A DNA stretch of 64,000 nucleotides from positions 62,001 through 126,000 of the forward strand of contig JAJDVX010000003.1 in assembly GCA_022825895.1 (NCBI GenBank). The letters run 5' to 3'. Each line of letters starts with the position of its first letter. Position 1 is the stretch's first letter. The position numbers and the translations under genes are program-made. The notes below the pieces were generated by a model. It had not been told where the DNA came from. It saw nothing but the letters and a program-made list of their open reading frames with translations, and did not search any database. Below, piece after piece: positions 1 through 9,783 of this stretch. Origin of the DNA: Chloroflexota bacterium (GTDB lineage: Bacteria > Chloroflexota > UBA11872).

Positions 1-329
1 GCCGCCGGCGGTTCGTCGCCCGGATCGAAGCCGATCATGGTCATGCCATCGGGCATCACGCTGGGCAAGCCCAGGTCGATTTCAATCAGCCCGGTGGCGG
101 CGGCAAAGCGGGTAATCCGCCACGACCAGAAGTGCTGCCGAATCGCCACGATGAATGGCATGGCGGCCGTGTCATAGCGTTCAGGGTCCCACTCGATCGG
201 GACGCCGTTGTAGCTGGACGGGAACTCTTCGACGTTCCAGACCGGGCCAGATTCCGGGCCGCTCACATTGCTCCCCACGACGCTCATACTGAAGGCAAAG
301 CCTACTCCAGTCTGTCCGATTCCGCGCAC
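1..329 (-). CDS. Hypothetical protein, 3' end cut by window edge
   Basis: The minus strand is open from about position 411 to the left edge with no stop, so the carboxy end lies outside the window. GTG at 329 or ATG at 287 could start it; neither has a clear ribosome site, and the in-frame residues upstream of the GTG already look coding. The visible part alternates hydrophobic and polar residues near the start (VGFAFSMSVV), as in beta strands, then has Trp/Pro-rich stretches (FPSSYNG, HFWSWRI). I do not recognise the family. It diverges from the PHP gene across about 50 bases. Confidence 0.5.
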   Translation of the reverse strand, partial: MRGIGQTGVGFAFSMSVVGSNVSGPESGPVWNVEEFPSSYNGVPIEWDPERYDTAAMPFIVAIRQHFWSWRITRFAAATGLIEIDLGLPSVMPDGMTMIGFDPGDEPPA

Positions 330-382
330 CCGTACCGCGAAGCTTGCATCGGTAGTGTCGGGGCTATCGAATTGGCAAGAAT

Positions 383-1207
383 GTGGCGGCTGTCGCCGAC
401 GTGACCGCGATTACACACTCAGACAAGCGAATCGAACGCCCCTGCCTTCCGGCTGATCCGCCGCCCGCGCCGGCGGGCGGCTGGGGCGTGGCGGAACTGC
501 ACTGTCATACGACGGCCAGCGACGGTGTGGTCTCTCCCGAGGACGTGGTTGCGATCGCAGAGCGCCTGGGTATTGATGTATTGGCCGTGACCGACCACGA
601 CACGGTCGAAGGGGCCCTGCGTGCGCGGGATCACGCACGGGCTATTGACGCGCGGGTTGACGTGATCGTTGGGATGGAGATTACGACCCGACGGCAGGAC
701 CACATCGTGGGTCTGTACCTGGATCGCGCGCCAGGGATCTTCCGGTCGGTGCCAGACACGGTGGACGAGATTCACGCCCAGGGCGGACTGGCGATCGTGG
801 CGCATCCGTTCCTCGGTCTGCCGTCATCCATTTCGGCCAACCGATTGCGCACGGCGCTCAGGCGCTGTCGCTTCGATGGCATCGAGGCCGAGAATCCGTA
901 CCTGCGACAGGGTGCGCGCAACCGGTTGTCGGCGTTTCTCCGCGACCATGCTGACGAGGTGGGTGCGCGGATCGGCGCCAGCGATGCGCACTTTGGCGAC
1001 CTGGCCAAGGCCGTCACTCTGTTTGAAGGGCGGAGCGCCGCCGATCTGCGACGGGCCATTGGGACGAGGTCAGCCGTGCCTGCCGTGGGCCGGGTCAGAC
1101 ACCCCAGGCCGGGGTTGACCGCGCACCTGCACAATCAATATCGAAGCCTGCTGCGGCTCCCGGTACTTCGGGCCGGCACCTTGTGGCGACAGTGGCGATA
1201 TGGCTGA
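383..1207 (+). CDS. PHP domain metal-dependent phosphoesterase
   Basis: A 274-residue PHP-family hydrolase, a TIM-barrel-like fold binding up to three metals. Visible ligands are HCH at 40-42 opening the domain, DHD at 71-73, Glu99, His107, His141 in AHPF and the late SDAH motif near 200-203. The family includes nucleotide 3',5'-bisphosphate and 5'-3' exonuclease-type phosphatases (YciV/RNase AM type); the substrate cannot be told from sequence alone. The GTG start gives a 30-residue Pro-rich leader before the domain, so an internal start is possible. It converges on ftsH with 36 bases between them. Confidence 0.86.
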   Translation: MAAVADVTAITHSDKRIERPCLPADPPPAPAGGWGVAELHCHTTASDGVVSPEDVVAIAERLGIDVLAVTDHDTVEGALRARDHARAIDARVDVIVGMEITTRRQDHIVGLYLDRAPGIFRSVPDTVDEIHAQGGLAIVAHPFLGLPSSISANRLRTALRRCRFDGIEAENPYLRQGARNRLSAFLRDHADEVGARIGASDAHFGDLAKAVTLFEGRSAADLRRAIGTRSAVPAVGRVRHPRPGLTAHLHNQYRSLLRLPVLRAGTLWRQWRYG

Positions 1208-1243
1208 GAAGCTCGCCCGACGTCCAGGGCGGCGAAACGGGCG

Positions 1244-3202
1244 CTAGACGGCGCCTTCGGCAGGGCGGGGTTTGGGACTGGGCGGGAGCTTGATGTCCGG
1301 AGCTTCGGCGGCCTCCGCGTCGATTGGGTCGGACTCGGGCGCCGGCTCGGGCACGTCGGGTGGAGTCAGCGGCGCCCGGCCCTCGTGCTGGTCAATGAGC
1401 AGCGTGAACTCTTCGGCGTCCAGGGTTTCCACCTCGATCAGCCGCTCGGACAGCTTGTCCAGCAAATCGTGATGGCGGGAGAGGATGTCCATCGCGCGAC
1501 GGTGGGCATCGTCAATGAGGTGGGAAACCTCTTTGTCGATATCCTCCGCCACTCGCTCGCTGTAGTTGCGCTGCTCCGCGATATCCCGGCCGAGGAAGAC
1601 CAGTTCCTCGCGGCGGCCAAAGGCCCGCGGGCCGAGCTTGGGCGACATGCCGTACTGCGTGACCATGCGGCGGGCGGTTTCGGTGGCTTGCTGGATGTCG
1701 TTGCTGGGACCCGTTGACATCTCGCCAAAGACCAGCACTTCGGCGGCGTGGCCGCCCATGATCATGGCCAGCATGTCCTCGAAGAACGACTTGGTGTACA
1801 GGTGTCGGTCTTCCGGCGGCTGCAGGCGCGTGTAGCCGCCCATCTGACCGCGCGGCAGGATGGTGACCTTGTAGACCGGATCGGACCGCTTGAGCATGTG
1901 CGCGACCAGGGCGTGGCCGATCTCGTGGTAGGCGGTCACGCGCTTTTCCTGGGCGCTCATGACGCGACTCTTGCGCTGCGGCCCCGCGATCAGACGGTCG
2001 ATGGCTTCCTCGATTTCGAACATGCTCAATACCGACCGGTTACGCCGCGCGGCAAGGATGGCGGCCTCGTTGAGCAAGTTCTTCAGGTCGGCGCCCGAGA
2101 AGCCTGGCGTCTGCTTGCCTACGGTTTCCAGGTCCACGTCGGGATCGAGCGGTTTCTCGCGGGCGTGAACGCGGAGGATCGCTTCACGGCCGCGGATATC
2201 CGGCAGGTCCAACGTGACCCGGCGGTCAAACCGGCCCGGCCGCAACAGGGCGGGGTCGAGAACGTCCGGCCGGTTGGTGGCCGCAAGTACGATCACCGTC
2301 TGCTCGGTCTCGAAGCCGTCCATTTCAACCAGGATCTGGTTGAGGGTCTGCTCACGCTCGTCGTGACTGCCGCCCAGACCCGCGCCACGCTGGCGCCCGA
2401 CGGCATCGATCTCGTCCACGAAGACCAGCGAGGGTGCGCTCTGCTTGGCCTTCTCGAAGAGGTCGCGAACTCGCGACGCACCGACGCCGACGAACATTTC
2501 GACGAATTCCGAGCCGCTGATGCTGAAGAAGGGCACGCCCGCTTCGCCGGCCACGGCCTTGGACAGGTAGGTCTTTCCGGTACCCGGCGGACCAACGAGC
2601 AGGACGCCCTTAGGGATTTCGGCGCCGATCTTGGTGAACTTCTCGGGGTATTTCAGGAACTCGACGACTTCGGCCAGTTCCTGCTTGGCTTCATCCACGC
2701 CCTGGACGTGCTTGAAGGTGACCTTGGGGCGGTTGGCGGTGACCATGCGGGCGCGGCTGCGGCCAAAGCTGAGCGCCTGGGAGTTGGAGCCCTGCGCCTG
2801 CCGCATCAGGAAGATGAGCAGGCCAATGAAGACCAGCAGCGGCAGCACGGAGGTCAGGATGCTGATGATGGTGGGCGCGTTGCTGGGTTCGTCGAATTCG
2901 ACCGTGACCTGCTCGCCGCCGGTGTTGATGCCACGGCCGGCCAGTTCGCGGCCGATGTCGAAGTTGTCGTCCACCACCGAGGTGATCGTGCGTCCGTCCA
3001 CGCTGGCCGAGACGCGCGTGCCGCCAAGGCGAATCTGCGGCCGGCTACCGCGATCGGCGGCCGCCTGGACTTCGGCAAGCAGCGTGGAGATTGGCACGTT
3101 TTGCTGGCGCGGGCTTGGATTGAACATCACGAACAACACAACCAGAATCGCAACGGCCAGCACGATGTACATGAAGCCGTTGCGGACGAGTCGGTTGTTC
3201 AT
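1244..3202 (-). CDS. ftsH: ATP-dependent zinc metalloprotease FtsH
   Basis: Membrane-anchored AAA+ protease that degrades unassembled membrane proteins and short-lived regulators. The 652-residue protein has a transmembrane helix at about 11-28, an extracytoplasmic domain, a second helix at about 112-133, Walker A GPPGTGKT at 204-211, Walker B FVDEIDA near 261-267, the second region of homology ending in RPGRFDR, and the zinc site HEIGH at 426-430 (usually HEAGH). The carboxy tail is Pro/Glu-rich. It is the last gene of a minus-strand housekeeping run and probably also has its own promoter, with TATAAT just upstream. Length and motif order are standard. Confidence 0.98.
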   Translation of the reverse strand: MNNRLVRNGFMYIVLAVAILVVLFVMFNPSPRQQNVPISTLLAEVQAAADRGSRPQIRLGGTRVSASVDGRTITSVVDDNFDIGRELAGRGINTGGEQVTVEFDEPSNAPTIISILTSVLPLLVFIGLLIFLMRQAQGSNSQALSFGRSRARMVTANRPKVTFKHVQGVDEAKQELAEVVEFLKYPEKFTKIGAEIPKGVLLVGPPGTGKTYLSKAVAGEAGVPFFSISGSEFVEMFVGVGASRVRDLFEKAKQSAPSLVFVDEIDAVGRQRGAGLGGSHDEREQTLNQILVEMDGFETEQTVIVLAATNRPDVLDPALLRPGRFDRRVTLDLPDIRGREAILRVHAREKPLDPDVDLETVGKQTPGFSGADLKNLLNEAAILAARRNRSVLSMFEIEEAIDRLIAGPQRKSRVMSAQEKRVTAYHEIGHALVAHMLKRSDPVYKVTILPRGQMGGYTRLQPPEDRHLYTKSFFEDMLAMIMGGHAAEVLVFGEMSTGPSNDIQQATETARRMVTQYGMSPKLGPRAFGRREELVFLGRDIAEQRNYSERVAEDIDKEVSHLIDDAHRRAMDILSRHHDLLDKLSERLIEVETLDAEEFTLLIDQHEGRAPLTPPDVPEPAPESDPIDAEAAEAPDIKLPPSPKPRPAEGAV

Positions 3203-3265
3203 GGAAGGGCAGCCTTTCGTCCCCGGACAGAACGAGACGGGCGCTGCGCCGCGTGGATGTCGGCG

Positions 3266-3271
3266 ATTATA
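3266..3271 (-). promoter_or_regulatory. Candidate -10 box for ftsH
   Basis: The minus strand reads TATAAT here, about 64 bases upstream of the ftsH ATG, in the only AT-rich patch of the 103-base gap after tilS. No good -35 hexamer lies 16-18 bases upstream, so the call rests on the -10 box alone. Confidence 0.35.
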
Positions 3272-3305
3272 TCAGCGGCCGTTACGCGCCTGACCCGCAC
3301 GTCTG

Positions 3306-4775
3306 TTACGTATCGAGTGTACGAATGTCCGCCGATGATTCCGTAGCGAAACCACCCGCCGGTTTCGCCGGCGGCAACGGCGTCCAGCTGATTGAAATGG
3401 CAAGAATCCGGTCGACGTCTGGCGGGAACTGGTGGTCGGCATCAACAACGACTCCAGGAACGCAGGCGGGCTTGTCGTTCACCGTAACCACGGGCGTGCC
3501 GCCGCGGAGAGCCTTGGGCACGCGACGGCGGCGCAACAGGCGTGCGAGGTCGTGGCGGCGCCCATCGATCGGCGACTTGAGCTGATCGCCCGGGCGCGGC
3601 GTACGAACGGCCAGCCGGGCGCCCGGTGCGGGGACCGCAAGCGCGTGGAATGCCGACAAATCGCCGGCGGCATCGGCCCGCGACAGGTGACGAAGCGTGA
3701 GCCGGCCAACCGCCAGCTCTACGACCGACGGAATGGACAGCTCGATGGCCTCGGACCATGACGGATCAGCCACCCGACCGCCGTACAGCGCGATCGCGCG
3801 ATCCCGTACATAGGCCCAGCGTCCGCCCGGCAGCTGGACCCATCGTCCAGCCGTGTTGTCGGCCAGCGCACGTTCGAGCGCTCGCCAATGCGACTCGCCG
3901 AGCTGGCGTCGCGGCCGTCCGTCTGACCGCAACACGGTATTCAACGCCTGACGCAGCCGTCCGGCGGGCACGGCGCACCGATCCGGGGCCAGCGGCATCC
4001 GAACGCCCCGAACCGGGCTGACCAAAGGCTCGGCTACCGGCGCCGCCAGCGCGCCGGCGCGTAGGACCGCCCTGCGAAATCCCGGATAGATCTCGTCAAA
4101 CAGCGGGATCAACTCGTGGCGGATCCGGTTTCGGCGAAATTCGGGTGAATGGTTGGCGGGATCGTGGTGAATCGACAGGCGGCGGGCCGCCGCGTAGGCC
4201 TCCACCTGGCTTCGCCACACGGTCAACAGTGGGCGCAGCGTTGCGCCGTCATCCAGACGCATGCCCTGAAGGGCGTCGGGCCCGCCGCCGCGTGCGAGGT
4301 TCATCAGGATGGTCTCCACCTGGTCGTCTGCCTGGTGACCCGTCGCCACGCGGGCGACGCCGAGTTGTGCACGCACGCGGCGCAGAAAGCCGTGCCGAAG
4401 GCGGCGAGCAGCCATTTCGCGGGACTCGCCGGGGGTGGCGGCGGGCTGAGCGGACCGCTCGCTCGTGCATGCGACCCCCATGGCATGGCAGGCCTGGTGT
4501 ACGCCTCGGGCAACTGCTGCGCTGTCGGCGTGCCAAGCATGGTCAAAGTGCAGGACGTGGAGTGCTGGTCCCCCGCGCTCGCGGGCGGCCAGCAGCGCGT
4601 CCAACAGGACCATGGAGTCCGGCCCGCCCGACACGGCCACCGCGAGCAGATCGCGAGCCGTCAGCCCGGCCGTTTGCAGGGTGGCGTGATAGACGGCGTC
4701 GCGAACCAGACGCACCGCGTGTCGCGGATGGTCGCGACTAGCCGGTGCTCCCGAATCCCCCGCGTGACGGGGCAT
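3306..4775 (-). CDS. tilS: tRNA(Ile)-lysidine synthetase TilS
   Basis: Converts C34 of the CAU-anticodon isoleucine tRNA to lysidine using ATP and lysine. The 489-residue protein has the PP-loop signature SGGPDS at 49-54, the family's HFDHAWH and GHQADDQVET segments, and a carboxy TilS substrate-binding domain (RTPRPGDQL, then VPGVVVDAD). The ATG at 4775 overlaps the end of dut by 38 bases; GTG at 4715 lies after the dut stop and keeps all conserved residues, so the true start may be there. It sits in the glmS-ftsB-dut-tilS-ftsH run. Confidence 0.94.
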   Translation of the reverse strand: MPRHAGDSGAPASRDHPRHAVRLVRDAVYHATLQTAGLTARDLLAVAVSGGPDSMVLLDALLAARERGGPALHVLHFDHAWHADSAAVARGVHQACHAMGVACTSERSAQPAATPGESREMAARRLRHGFLRRVRAQLGVARVATGHQADDQVETILMNLARGGGPDALQGMRLDDGATLRPLLTVWRSQVEAYAAARRLSIHHDPANHSPEFRRNRIRHELIPLFDEIYPGFRRAVLRAGALAAPVAEPLVSPVRGVRMPLAPDRCAVPAGRLRQALNTVLRSDGRPRRQLGESHWRALERALADNTAGRWVQLPGGRWAYVRDRAIALYGGRVADPSWSEAIELSIPSVVELAVGRLTLRHLSRADAAGDLSAFHALAVPAPGARLAVRTPRPGDQLKSPIDGRRHDLARLLRRRRVPKALRGGTPVVTVNDKPACVPGVVVDADHQFPPDVDRILAISISWTPLPPAKPAGGFATESSADIRTLDT

Positions 4776-5166
4776 CGGGCGTCTCCCGTTCGTCCCAGGC
4801 AGCCACCGCGACGGACACGAACACTCCCTGCGCGATCCGGTCGCCCCGATTCACGACGACGGTACGGTCCGTCGGATTCCAGACGTCAATGTGGATTTCA
4901 TCGTCCGGCCCGGCAAAGTCTTGATCGACAATGCCGATGGCGTTGGAAAGTCGCAGGCCCGTGCGGTGGGGCGTGCTGCTGCGCACCGCCACGAGCAACA
5001 TGTAACCGGGCGGGGTGGCCACGATGAGGTTGGATGGAATCCGGGCGGTCCCGCCAGGGGCGACCTCAGTGGTTGTCCGCGTTGTGAAATCAAACCCCAC
5101 GGACCCGTCGGTGGCATAGGCAGGTAAGGGGAGCGAGGGATCGACGCGGGAAATGGGCACGCGCAT
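4738..5166 (-). CDS. dut: dUTP diphosphatase (dUTPase)
   Basis: Hydrolyses dUTP to dUMP and pyrophosphate, keeping uracil out of DNA and feeding dTMP synthesis. At 142 residues it has the usual single-domain trimeric dUTPase length, with recognisable motifs in order: ATDGSVGFD near the start, RSSTPHRTGL, the GIVDQDFAGPDDEI turn with the catalytic Asp, GDRIAQ, and a carboxy RGGFGSTG flap. Several motifs deviate from consensus (ATDGS for AGAAG, RSSTPHRTG for RSGLA), so a related dNTP hydrolase is possible but less likely. It lies 32 bases after the ftsB-like gene. Confidence 0.9.
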   Translation of the reverse strand: MRVPISRVDPSLPLPAYATDGSVGFDFTTRTTTEVAPGGTARIPSNLIVATPPGYMLLVAVRSSTPHRTGLRLSNAIGIVDQDFAGPDDEIHIDVWNPTDRTVVVNRGDRIAQGVFVSVAVAAWDERETPDAPSRGGFGSTG

Positions 5167-5198
5167 AGCGAGGCGAGTCTACGCTGCCGGCCGAACCG

Positions 5199-5621
5199 TC
5201 AGCCGCCGGCGAAGACCTCGATCCAGGCACGTAGGTGGCCGAATCGCAAGGGCGGCGGCGCGTCCGGCAGCGGTGTCTCGGCCGGGGCCGGGGTAGGAAT
5301 CGGTACGCCGCTCAAGTCGTCCATGATGACGATGGCGCGGTCGCCAGGATCGATCAGGCCGAGATCACGCTTGGCGATCTCGCGCAAGGCGGGCAGCGAC
5401 TGCGCGTAGTCCAGCCGTTCGCGAAGTTCCTCGTTGGCGCGCTCGACATGTTCGATCTGCACATTCAGTTCCTCGATGCGCTCGTTGGCCGCCAGGTAGG
5501 CGGGCGAGTTCGTGGTTTCGCGCACGATCACCGCGATAAGCGCCAGCACGCCAACCAGGGCCAAAATCTGGCCCAGCAGGCGCGCGCGGTCGCTGCCGGG
5601 TGACGCGGTCTGCGCCTGCAT
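5199..5621 (-). CDS. FtsB/DivIC-type septum formation initiator
   Basis: A small bitopic divisome protein of 140 residues: short cytoplasmic tail, one transmembrane helix (LLGQILALVGVLALIAVIV, about residues 15-33), an extracytoplasmic coiled coil rich in Glu/Leu/Arg, and the family's conserved segment ending in KRDLGLIDPGD. A Pro-rich tail follows. The ATG at 5621 shares a base with the glmS TAA stop (TAATG), which argues for translational coupling and against the longer start at 5681. Members of this family bridge early and late divisome proteins; the partner FtsL is not in the window. Confidence 0.86.
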   Translation of the reverse strand: MQAQTASPGSDRARLLGQILALVGVLALIAVIVRETTNSPAYLAANERIEELNVQIEHVERANEELRERLDYAQSLPALREIAKRDLGLIDPGDRAIVIMDDLSGVPIPTPAPAETPLPDAPPPLRFGHLRAWIEVFAGG

Positions 5622-7459
5622 TACTCGACGGTGACCGATTTGGCGAGGTTGCGCGGTTGATCCACGTCCAGACCGAGCCACACGGCGATGTGATAGGCAA
5701 AGAGTTGGAGGGGAACGACGCCAACAACAGGAGCGATCAATGGCGGAGCAGGGGGAATGGTGATGATTTCCTCGGCAATACCCTCGTGCAGGTCAGCTCC
5801 TTCCGTGGCCACCAAGATGACCCGGCCATTGCGCGAGCGAATCTGCTCGACGGCATTGAGCGTCTTGGCGCGAAGTTCGTCGTCGAGCGCCAGGACGACG
5901 ACCGGAATGTCGGGATCCACGAGCGCGATAGGGCCGTGCTTGAGTTCGCCAGCAGCAAACCCTTCAGCGTGGATGTATGAAATCTCCTTGAGTTTGAGCG
6001 CACCTTCCAGGGCAATGGGATGAGCCAGGCCCCGGCCCATGTACAGAAAGTTGTGGGCATGGTGATATCGGCGAGCCAGATCTTCGACCTGCTTCTCAAG
6101 TTGCAGCACGCGGGCAATAGCAATTGGGGCGTGCGCGATATCGGCCAGTCGGCGGGCCAGCTGGTCTGGCGGCAACGTGCCGCTTCGCACGCCCAGGTGA
6201 CAGGCCAGCAGGTAGAGCGCTCCAAGTTGAGATACGAATGACTTGGTGGCGGCGACGCTGATCTCGGGACCCGCGTGCAAGTAAAACGCGGTGTCGGCCG
6301 TTCGCGTGAGTTCGCTGCCAACGGTGTTGACCAGCGCCACCACCGGCGCACCGCCGGCTCGTGCGCGCTCGACGGCCAGCAGCACGTCGGCCGTAGCGCC
6401 CGACTGTGAAATCGCAATCACCAGCGTTTCGCGAGAGAGCGGTCCCGGGGCGTAGGCGAACTCCGAGGCCACTTCGGTAGTGGTCGGCAGTTGCGCCAGT
6501 TCGCGCAGATAGCGCGAGCCAACCATGCCGGCAAAGTGCGAGCTGCCGCTGGCCACGATCACCACGCGCTCGATATCCCGCGCGGCAACGGGCAATTGAA
6601 AGTCATGAAGGCGTAACTCAGCCGGCTCCAACGTGACCCGAGGGCGGATTGTGTCGGCCAGCGTCTTGGGCTGCTCGTGAATCTCCTTGTGCATGAAGTG
6701 CCGATGGCCCGCCTTGGCCGCCGCCAGCGGGCCCCAGGGCACCGCGAACAGGCGGCGTTGGCGGGAGCGGTTGTGCAGGTCTTGAAACTCGGCGCCATCG
6801 CTTCGAAGCGCCACGACTTCACCAGCCTCCACAACCTGCACGTGCCGAGTATGACGAACAACCGCCGGCAGGTCGGACGCCAAGAGCGCTTCGGACGCGC
6901 CATGACCCACGACCAGCCCGCCGGCCGACCCTACGCGTCCGCCCACCAGCAGGCCTGGCTCGTCGGCCGCGAGGGCCACCACGGAGTGCGCACCGGCGAG
7001 GCGGCGCAGCGTGCGACCCACGGCGTCGGTCAGCGACGACCCAGCGTCGCGATGGGCGCCAATGAGATGCGCGATGACTTCCGTGTCGGTCTCGGAAGTG
7101 AAGACGTGTCCGTCCGCGAGGAGTTCGTCGCGAATATCCGCCACGTTGTCGGTCATGCCGTTATGGACGAGGACCAGACGACCTGACGCGTCGCAGTGGG
7201 GGTGAGCGTTGGCGTCGGTCACGGCCCCGTGGGTCGCCCAGCGGGTGTGCCCGATGCCGATGTCGCCGGACATCAGATCGTCGTCAATCAGCAGAGCCAG
7301 GTCGCGGATTCGCCCGGCCCTGCGACGGACGCGGAGTCCCTGGGGCGTGAGGACCGCGAGTCCAGCGGAGTCGTAGCCCCGGTATTCAAGGGCACGCAGC
7401 CCGTCCAGGATGGCTGGGGCGGCCGACCCATCGCCGATATACCCAACGATGCCGCACAT
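5621..7459 (-). CDS. glmS: Glutamine--fructose-6-phosphate aminotransferase GlmS
   Basis: Makes glucosamine-6-phosphate from fructose-6-phosphate and glutamine, the first step toward UDP-GlcNAc and peptidoglycan. I start it at ATG 7459 so that MCGIVGYIG begins the protein, because Cys2 must become the amino-terminal nucleophile; a longer in-frame start at 7561 would bury it. The 612-residue length matches the family. The glutaminase domain is followed by two SIS domains (SGSSHFAGM, ISQSGATAD, SVAATKSF) and the signature carboxy end PRNLAKSVTVE. A GGAGA ribosome site lies upstream. No glmS ribozyme core was recognised upstream. Confidence 0.97.
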   Translation of the reverse strand: MCGIVGYIGDGSAAPAILDGLRALEYRGYDSAGLAVLTPQGLRVRRRAGRIRDLALLIDDDLMSGDIGIGHTRWATHGAVTDANAHPHCDASGRLVLVHNGMTDNVADIRDELLADGHVFTSETDTEVIAHLIGAHRDAGSSLTDAVGRTLRRLAGAHSVVALAADEPGLLVGGRVGSAGGLVVGHGASEALLASDLPAVVRHTRHVQVVEAGEVVALRSDGAEFQDLHNRSRQRRLFAVPWGPLAAAKAGHRHFMHKEIHEQPKTLADTIRPRVTLEPAELRLHDFQLPVAARDIERVVIVASGSSHFAGMVGSRYLRELAQLPTTTEVASEFAYAPGPLSRETLVIAISQSGATADVLLAVERARAGGAPVVALVNTVGSELTRTADTAFYLHAGPEISVAATKSFVSQLGALYLLACHLGVRSGTLPPDQLARRLADIAHAPIAIARVLQLEKQVEDLARRYHHAHNFLYMGRGLAHPIALEGALKLKEISYIHAEGFAAGELKHGPIALVDPDIPVVVLALDDELRAKTLNAVEQIRSRNGRVILVATEGADLHEGIAEEIITIPPAPPLIAPVVGVVPLQLFAYHIAVWLGLDVDQPRNLAKSVTVE

Positions 7460-7608
7460 GGCGCCGTTCTCCGGCCAGCAAGGCCAACGAGGGCCGTGTG
7501 TGGCCCGCGGAACCTGCGCCTCCCCTGCCCTGACAATACCGTTCGTAGCGCGCGGCGGCAACGCGAAGGCTTGCGCACGCCAAGCGCGGCAGTCGACGAG
7601 AGCTGTCG

Positions 7609-9558
7609 TCAGGTGTCGCTTCGGCCGTCGCCGTTCGCTACGTGCCTGAAGAACCAGTCAAGTGTTCGGGAGATCAGGTCGACGCGATGTGCCGGCTCGC
7701 TGATTCGATGGTATTCGCGCGGATAGCGCACGAAGTCGGTGGCGACGCCGGCGGCCCGCAGGAGCGCGTGGAGCTCCAGCCCCTGGGCGATCGGTACGCG
7801 GCGGTCTTCCTCGCTGTGGACCACGAGCGTGGGCGTCGTGGCGCCGGCCAGGTGCTGGACGGGCGAACGGTCGCGGATGAGTTCACGCTGCTGAAGTGGT
7901 GAGCCCCCGAATTCCCAGTAGACCCAGCTTGGGATGTCGGTCTGACCGAAAAAGCTCTCGACGTTGGTCACCGCGTTGACGGCTACCGCCGCGACAAAGC
8001 GCCGCGTATGTCCGACGGCCCATGCGGTGAGATAGCCGCCGTAGCTGGTACCGGTGACGAACTCCGGAATGTCATCGCAGCCGGACATCGCCAGCCACGA
8101 ATCGAGCGCCGCCAGGCAGTCCGCGTAGTCGCCGCCACCCAGGTCCATCCGGTCGGCCAGAACGAAGTCGATGCCGTAGCCGTGGCTGCCGCGGAAGTTG
8201 GGTTGCACCACCGCGAATCCGTGGCGGACCGCCGCCTCACTCTCCGGACGGTACTCATGGGCGGTTCGACTGTGCGGACCACCATGCGGCCAGAGGATTA
8301 CGCCCCGTGGCGGGGTGTCGGCCGGCGCCAGGGCCAGACTCTCGATCGAGAAGCCGGCCTCGCGTTCGATTGTCCAGATTCGGGACCGCGATTCGCACTC
8401 GACGCCCTGGTGCGTCGAGCGCCAGCGCGTACGTCCATCCGGCGAGAGCAGTTCAACCTCGGGCGGAACGGTGGCCGCCTGGGTGACGCAGGCGATTTCG
8501 CCACTGTGGCCGTCAACGTCAGGCAGCGAGGCATGCGGCTGCTCGAGCGCCAGCGGCGTCGGCGACCGATCGTCGCCTGCCCGCATGAGCACACTGCGCA
8601 GGCCGTCCATCACCGGAACGATCCAGGTTCCGTCGGGCGCCGGCGCCGGCGGTGCGTCGGTGTCCACGCCGCGGTCCAGCCCGGAGGTGAGAGCTTGCCG
8701 GCCGCCTCCAGCAAGGTCGACCGCGGTCAGTTCCATGTTGACGGAGTGCGGGCCAGTCATCGGTGCGGCAAGAAACGCGATGCGACGCCCGTCGCGCGAG
8801 GGCGCCGGCGCAATGACGGCGTTGGAACCCACGACCAGCGGCCGCTCGGACGATCCGCCCGCGTCGGTCGTCCAGATCCCGAACGGCTGCGTCAGATTTG
8901 AGACGGCGCCCTCTTCTCGTCCGCTGCGGTTGGAAACGAACACCACGGTCTGGCCATCACGCAGCCAAGCTCCGGCGCCGCTGTGGAATTCGTCAGACGT
9001 GATCGGTCGCGGCGGCTCGCTTCCGCCCAGGTCGTGCACCCAGAGGCGGATTCGTTCGACTTCGCCCAGCCCGTCGCCATCGTTGCGCGGATTCACGGCC
9101 GGGTCCGGTGGTTCGTCAGGCGCGCGGTCGTAAGCGGTATACAGCAGCCGCTCAGCGCCGGGCGCCCAGGCGAACGTGCGGAAGAACGCATGGGTGGCCA
9201 GGCGGCCGTGCGGGGCGAGCGCTAGATCGATCTCGCTCCGCGTTCCGTCAAGCCCGATCAGGACAATGCGGTCGGTCTCGTCCTCGGATTCCACAACGGC
9301 GAGGCGGGCGCCATCCGGCGACCAGGCAATTGAAGGTCCGCTGCCGGGAATCCCGCCGGCCAGCTTCTCGGCGCTCAGCCGCTCGGCATCGAGGATCCAG
9401 ATTTCGCTCGACGTGCTATTCGCTTCGACGTCGGGAACGGTAACGGTATAGGCAAGGCGCCGACCGTGCGGCGCCCATAGAGGCCGGGTGGCCGTCGGCG
9501 CTTCGAACAGGGCGCGAATTGTGGGGTGGTCCAGTTCCACGACAGACTCCGCAGCCAT
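7609..9558 (-). CDS. S9 family peptidase (acylaminoacyl/prolyl oligopeptidase type)
   Basis: A cytoplasmic serine peptidase of 649 residues that cleaves short or blocked peptides. The first 380 or so residues look like a WD40/beta-propeller (repeated WSPDGARLAVV-like blades), which limits substrate size; the rest is an alpha/beta hydrolase with Ser505 in GTSYGGY, Asp585 in HSEEDRRVP and His617 in EYHRIS as the triad. No signal peptide is visible. It starts three bases after the zinc-knuckle gene and follows the D-aminoacyl deacylase, which suggests a peptide-scavenging operon. Confidence 0.93.
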   Translation of the reverse strand: MAAESVVELDHPTIRALFEAPTATRPLWAPHGRRLAYTVTVPDVEANSTSSEIWILDAERLSAEKLAGGIPGSGPSIAWSPDGARLAVVESEDETDRIVLIGLDGTRSEIDLALAPHGRLATHAFFRTFAWAPGAERLLYTAYDRAPDEPPDPAVNPRNDGDGLGEVERIRLWVHDLGGSEPPRPITSDEFHSGAGAWLRDGQTVVFVSNRSGREEGAVSNLTQPFGIWTTDAGGSSERPLVVGSNAVIAPAPSRDGRRIAFLAAPMTGPHSVNMELTAVDLAGGGRQALTSGLDRGVDTDAPPAPAPDGTWIVPVMDGLRSVLMRAGDDRSPTPLALEQPHASLPDVDGHSGEIACVTQAATVPPEVELLSPDGRTRWRSTHQGVECESRSRIWTIEREAGFSIESLALAPADTPPRGVILWPHGGPHSRTAHEYRPESEAAVRHGFAVVQPNFRGSHGYGIDFVLADRMDLGGGDYADCLAALDSWLAMSGCDDIPEFVTGTSYGGYLTAWAVGHTRRFVAAVAVNAVTNVESFFGQTDIPSWVYWEFGGSPLQQRELIRDRSPVQHLAGATTPTLVVHSEEDRRVPIAQGLELHALLRAAGVATDFVRYPREYHRISEPAHRVDLISRTLDWFFRHVANGDGRSDT

Positions 9559-9561
9559 TGG

Positions 9562-9783
9562 CTAGGGGAAGGCCACGCGGCCGAAGCCGTAGCAGCGCGG
9601 GCAGCGCGGCGGGCGGCCGCTGGGGCGGGCGGGCGGACCGTAGGGATCGATGCCCGAGCCCTCGCACACGGGGCAACGCCGTGAGAGGAGGCGCTTCAGC
9701 AGCCGCCAGAACAGCCCGGAGATTCGACCGCCGCCGGTATAGCCCGGCGGCCTTGCTTGTTGGCCGGGTCCCACGGCGCTCAT
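9562..9783 (-). CDS. Small zinc-knuckle protein with two CxxC motifs
   Basis: A 73-residue basic protein with CPVCEGSG and CPRCYGFG motifs, the DnaJ-type CxxCxGxG knuckle in two copies that probably bind one zinc. The middle is Pro/Arg/Gly-rich. Its ATG overlaps the stop of the upstream deacylase (ATGA) and it ends three bases before the S9 peptidase, so it looks translationally coupled to both. The function is unknown; a chaperone-like or adaptor role is conceivable but unsupported. Confidence 0.72.
   Translation of the reverse strand: MSAVGPGQQARPPGYTGGGRISGLFWRLLKRLLSRRCPVCEGSGIDPYGPPARPSGRPPRCPRCYGFGRVAFP

Noticed and set aside
1748-3346. Long plus-strand open frame (532 codons) opposite ftsH
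   Set aside because: It mirrors a highly conserved gene, has no motif and a composition expected of an antisense frame in GC-rich DNA.
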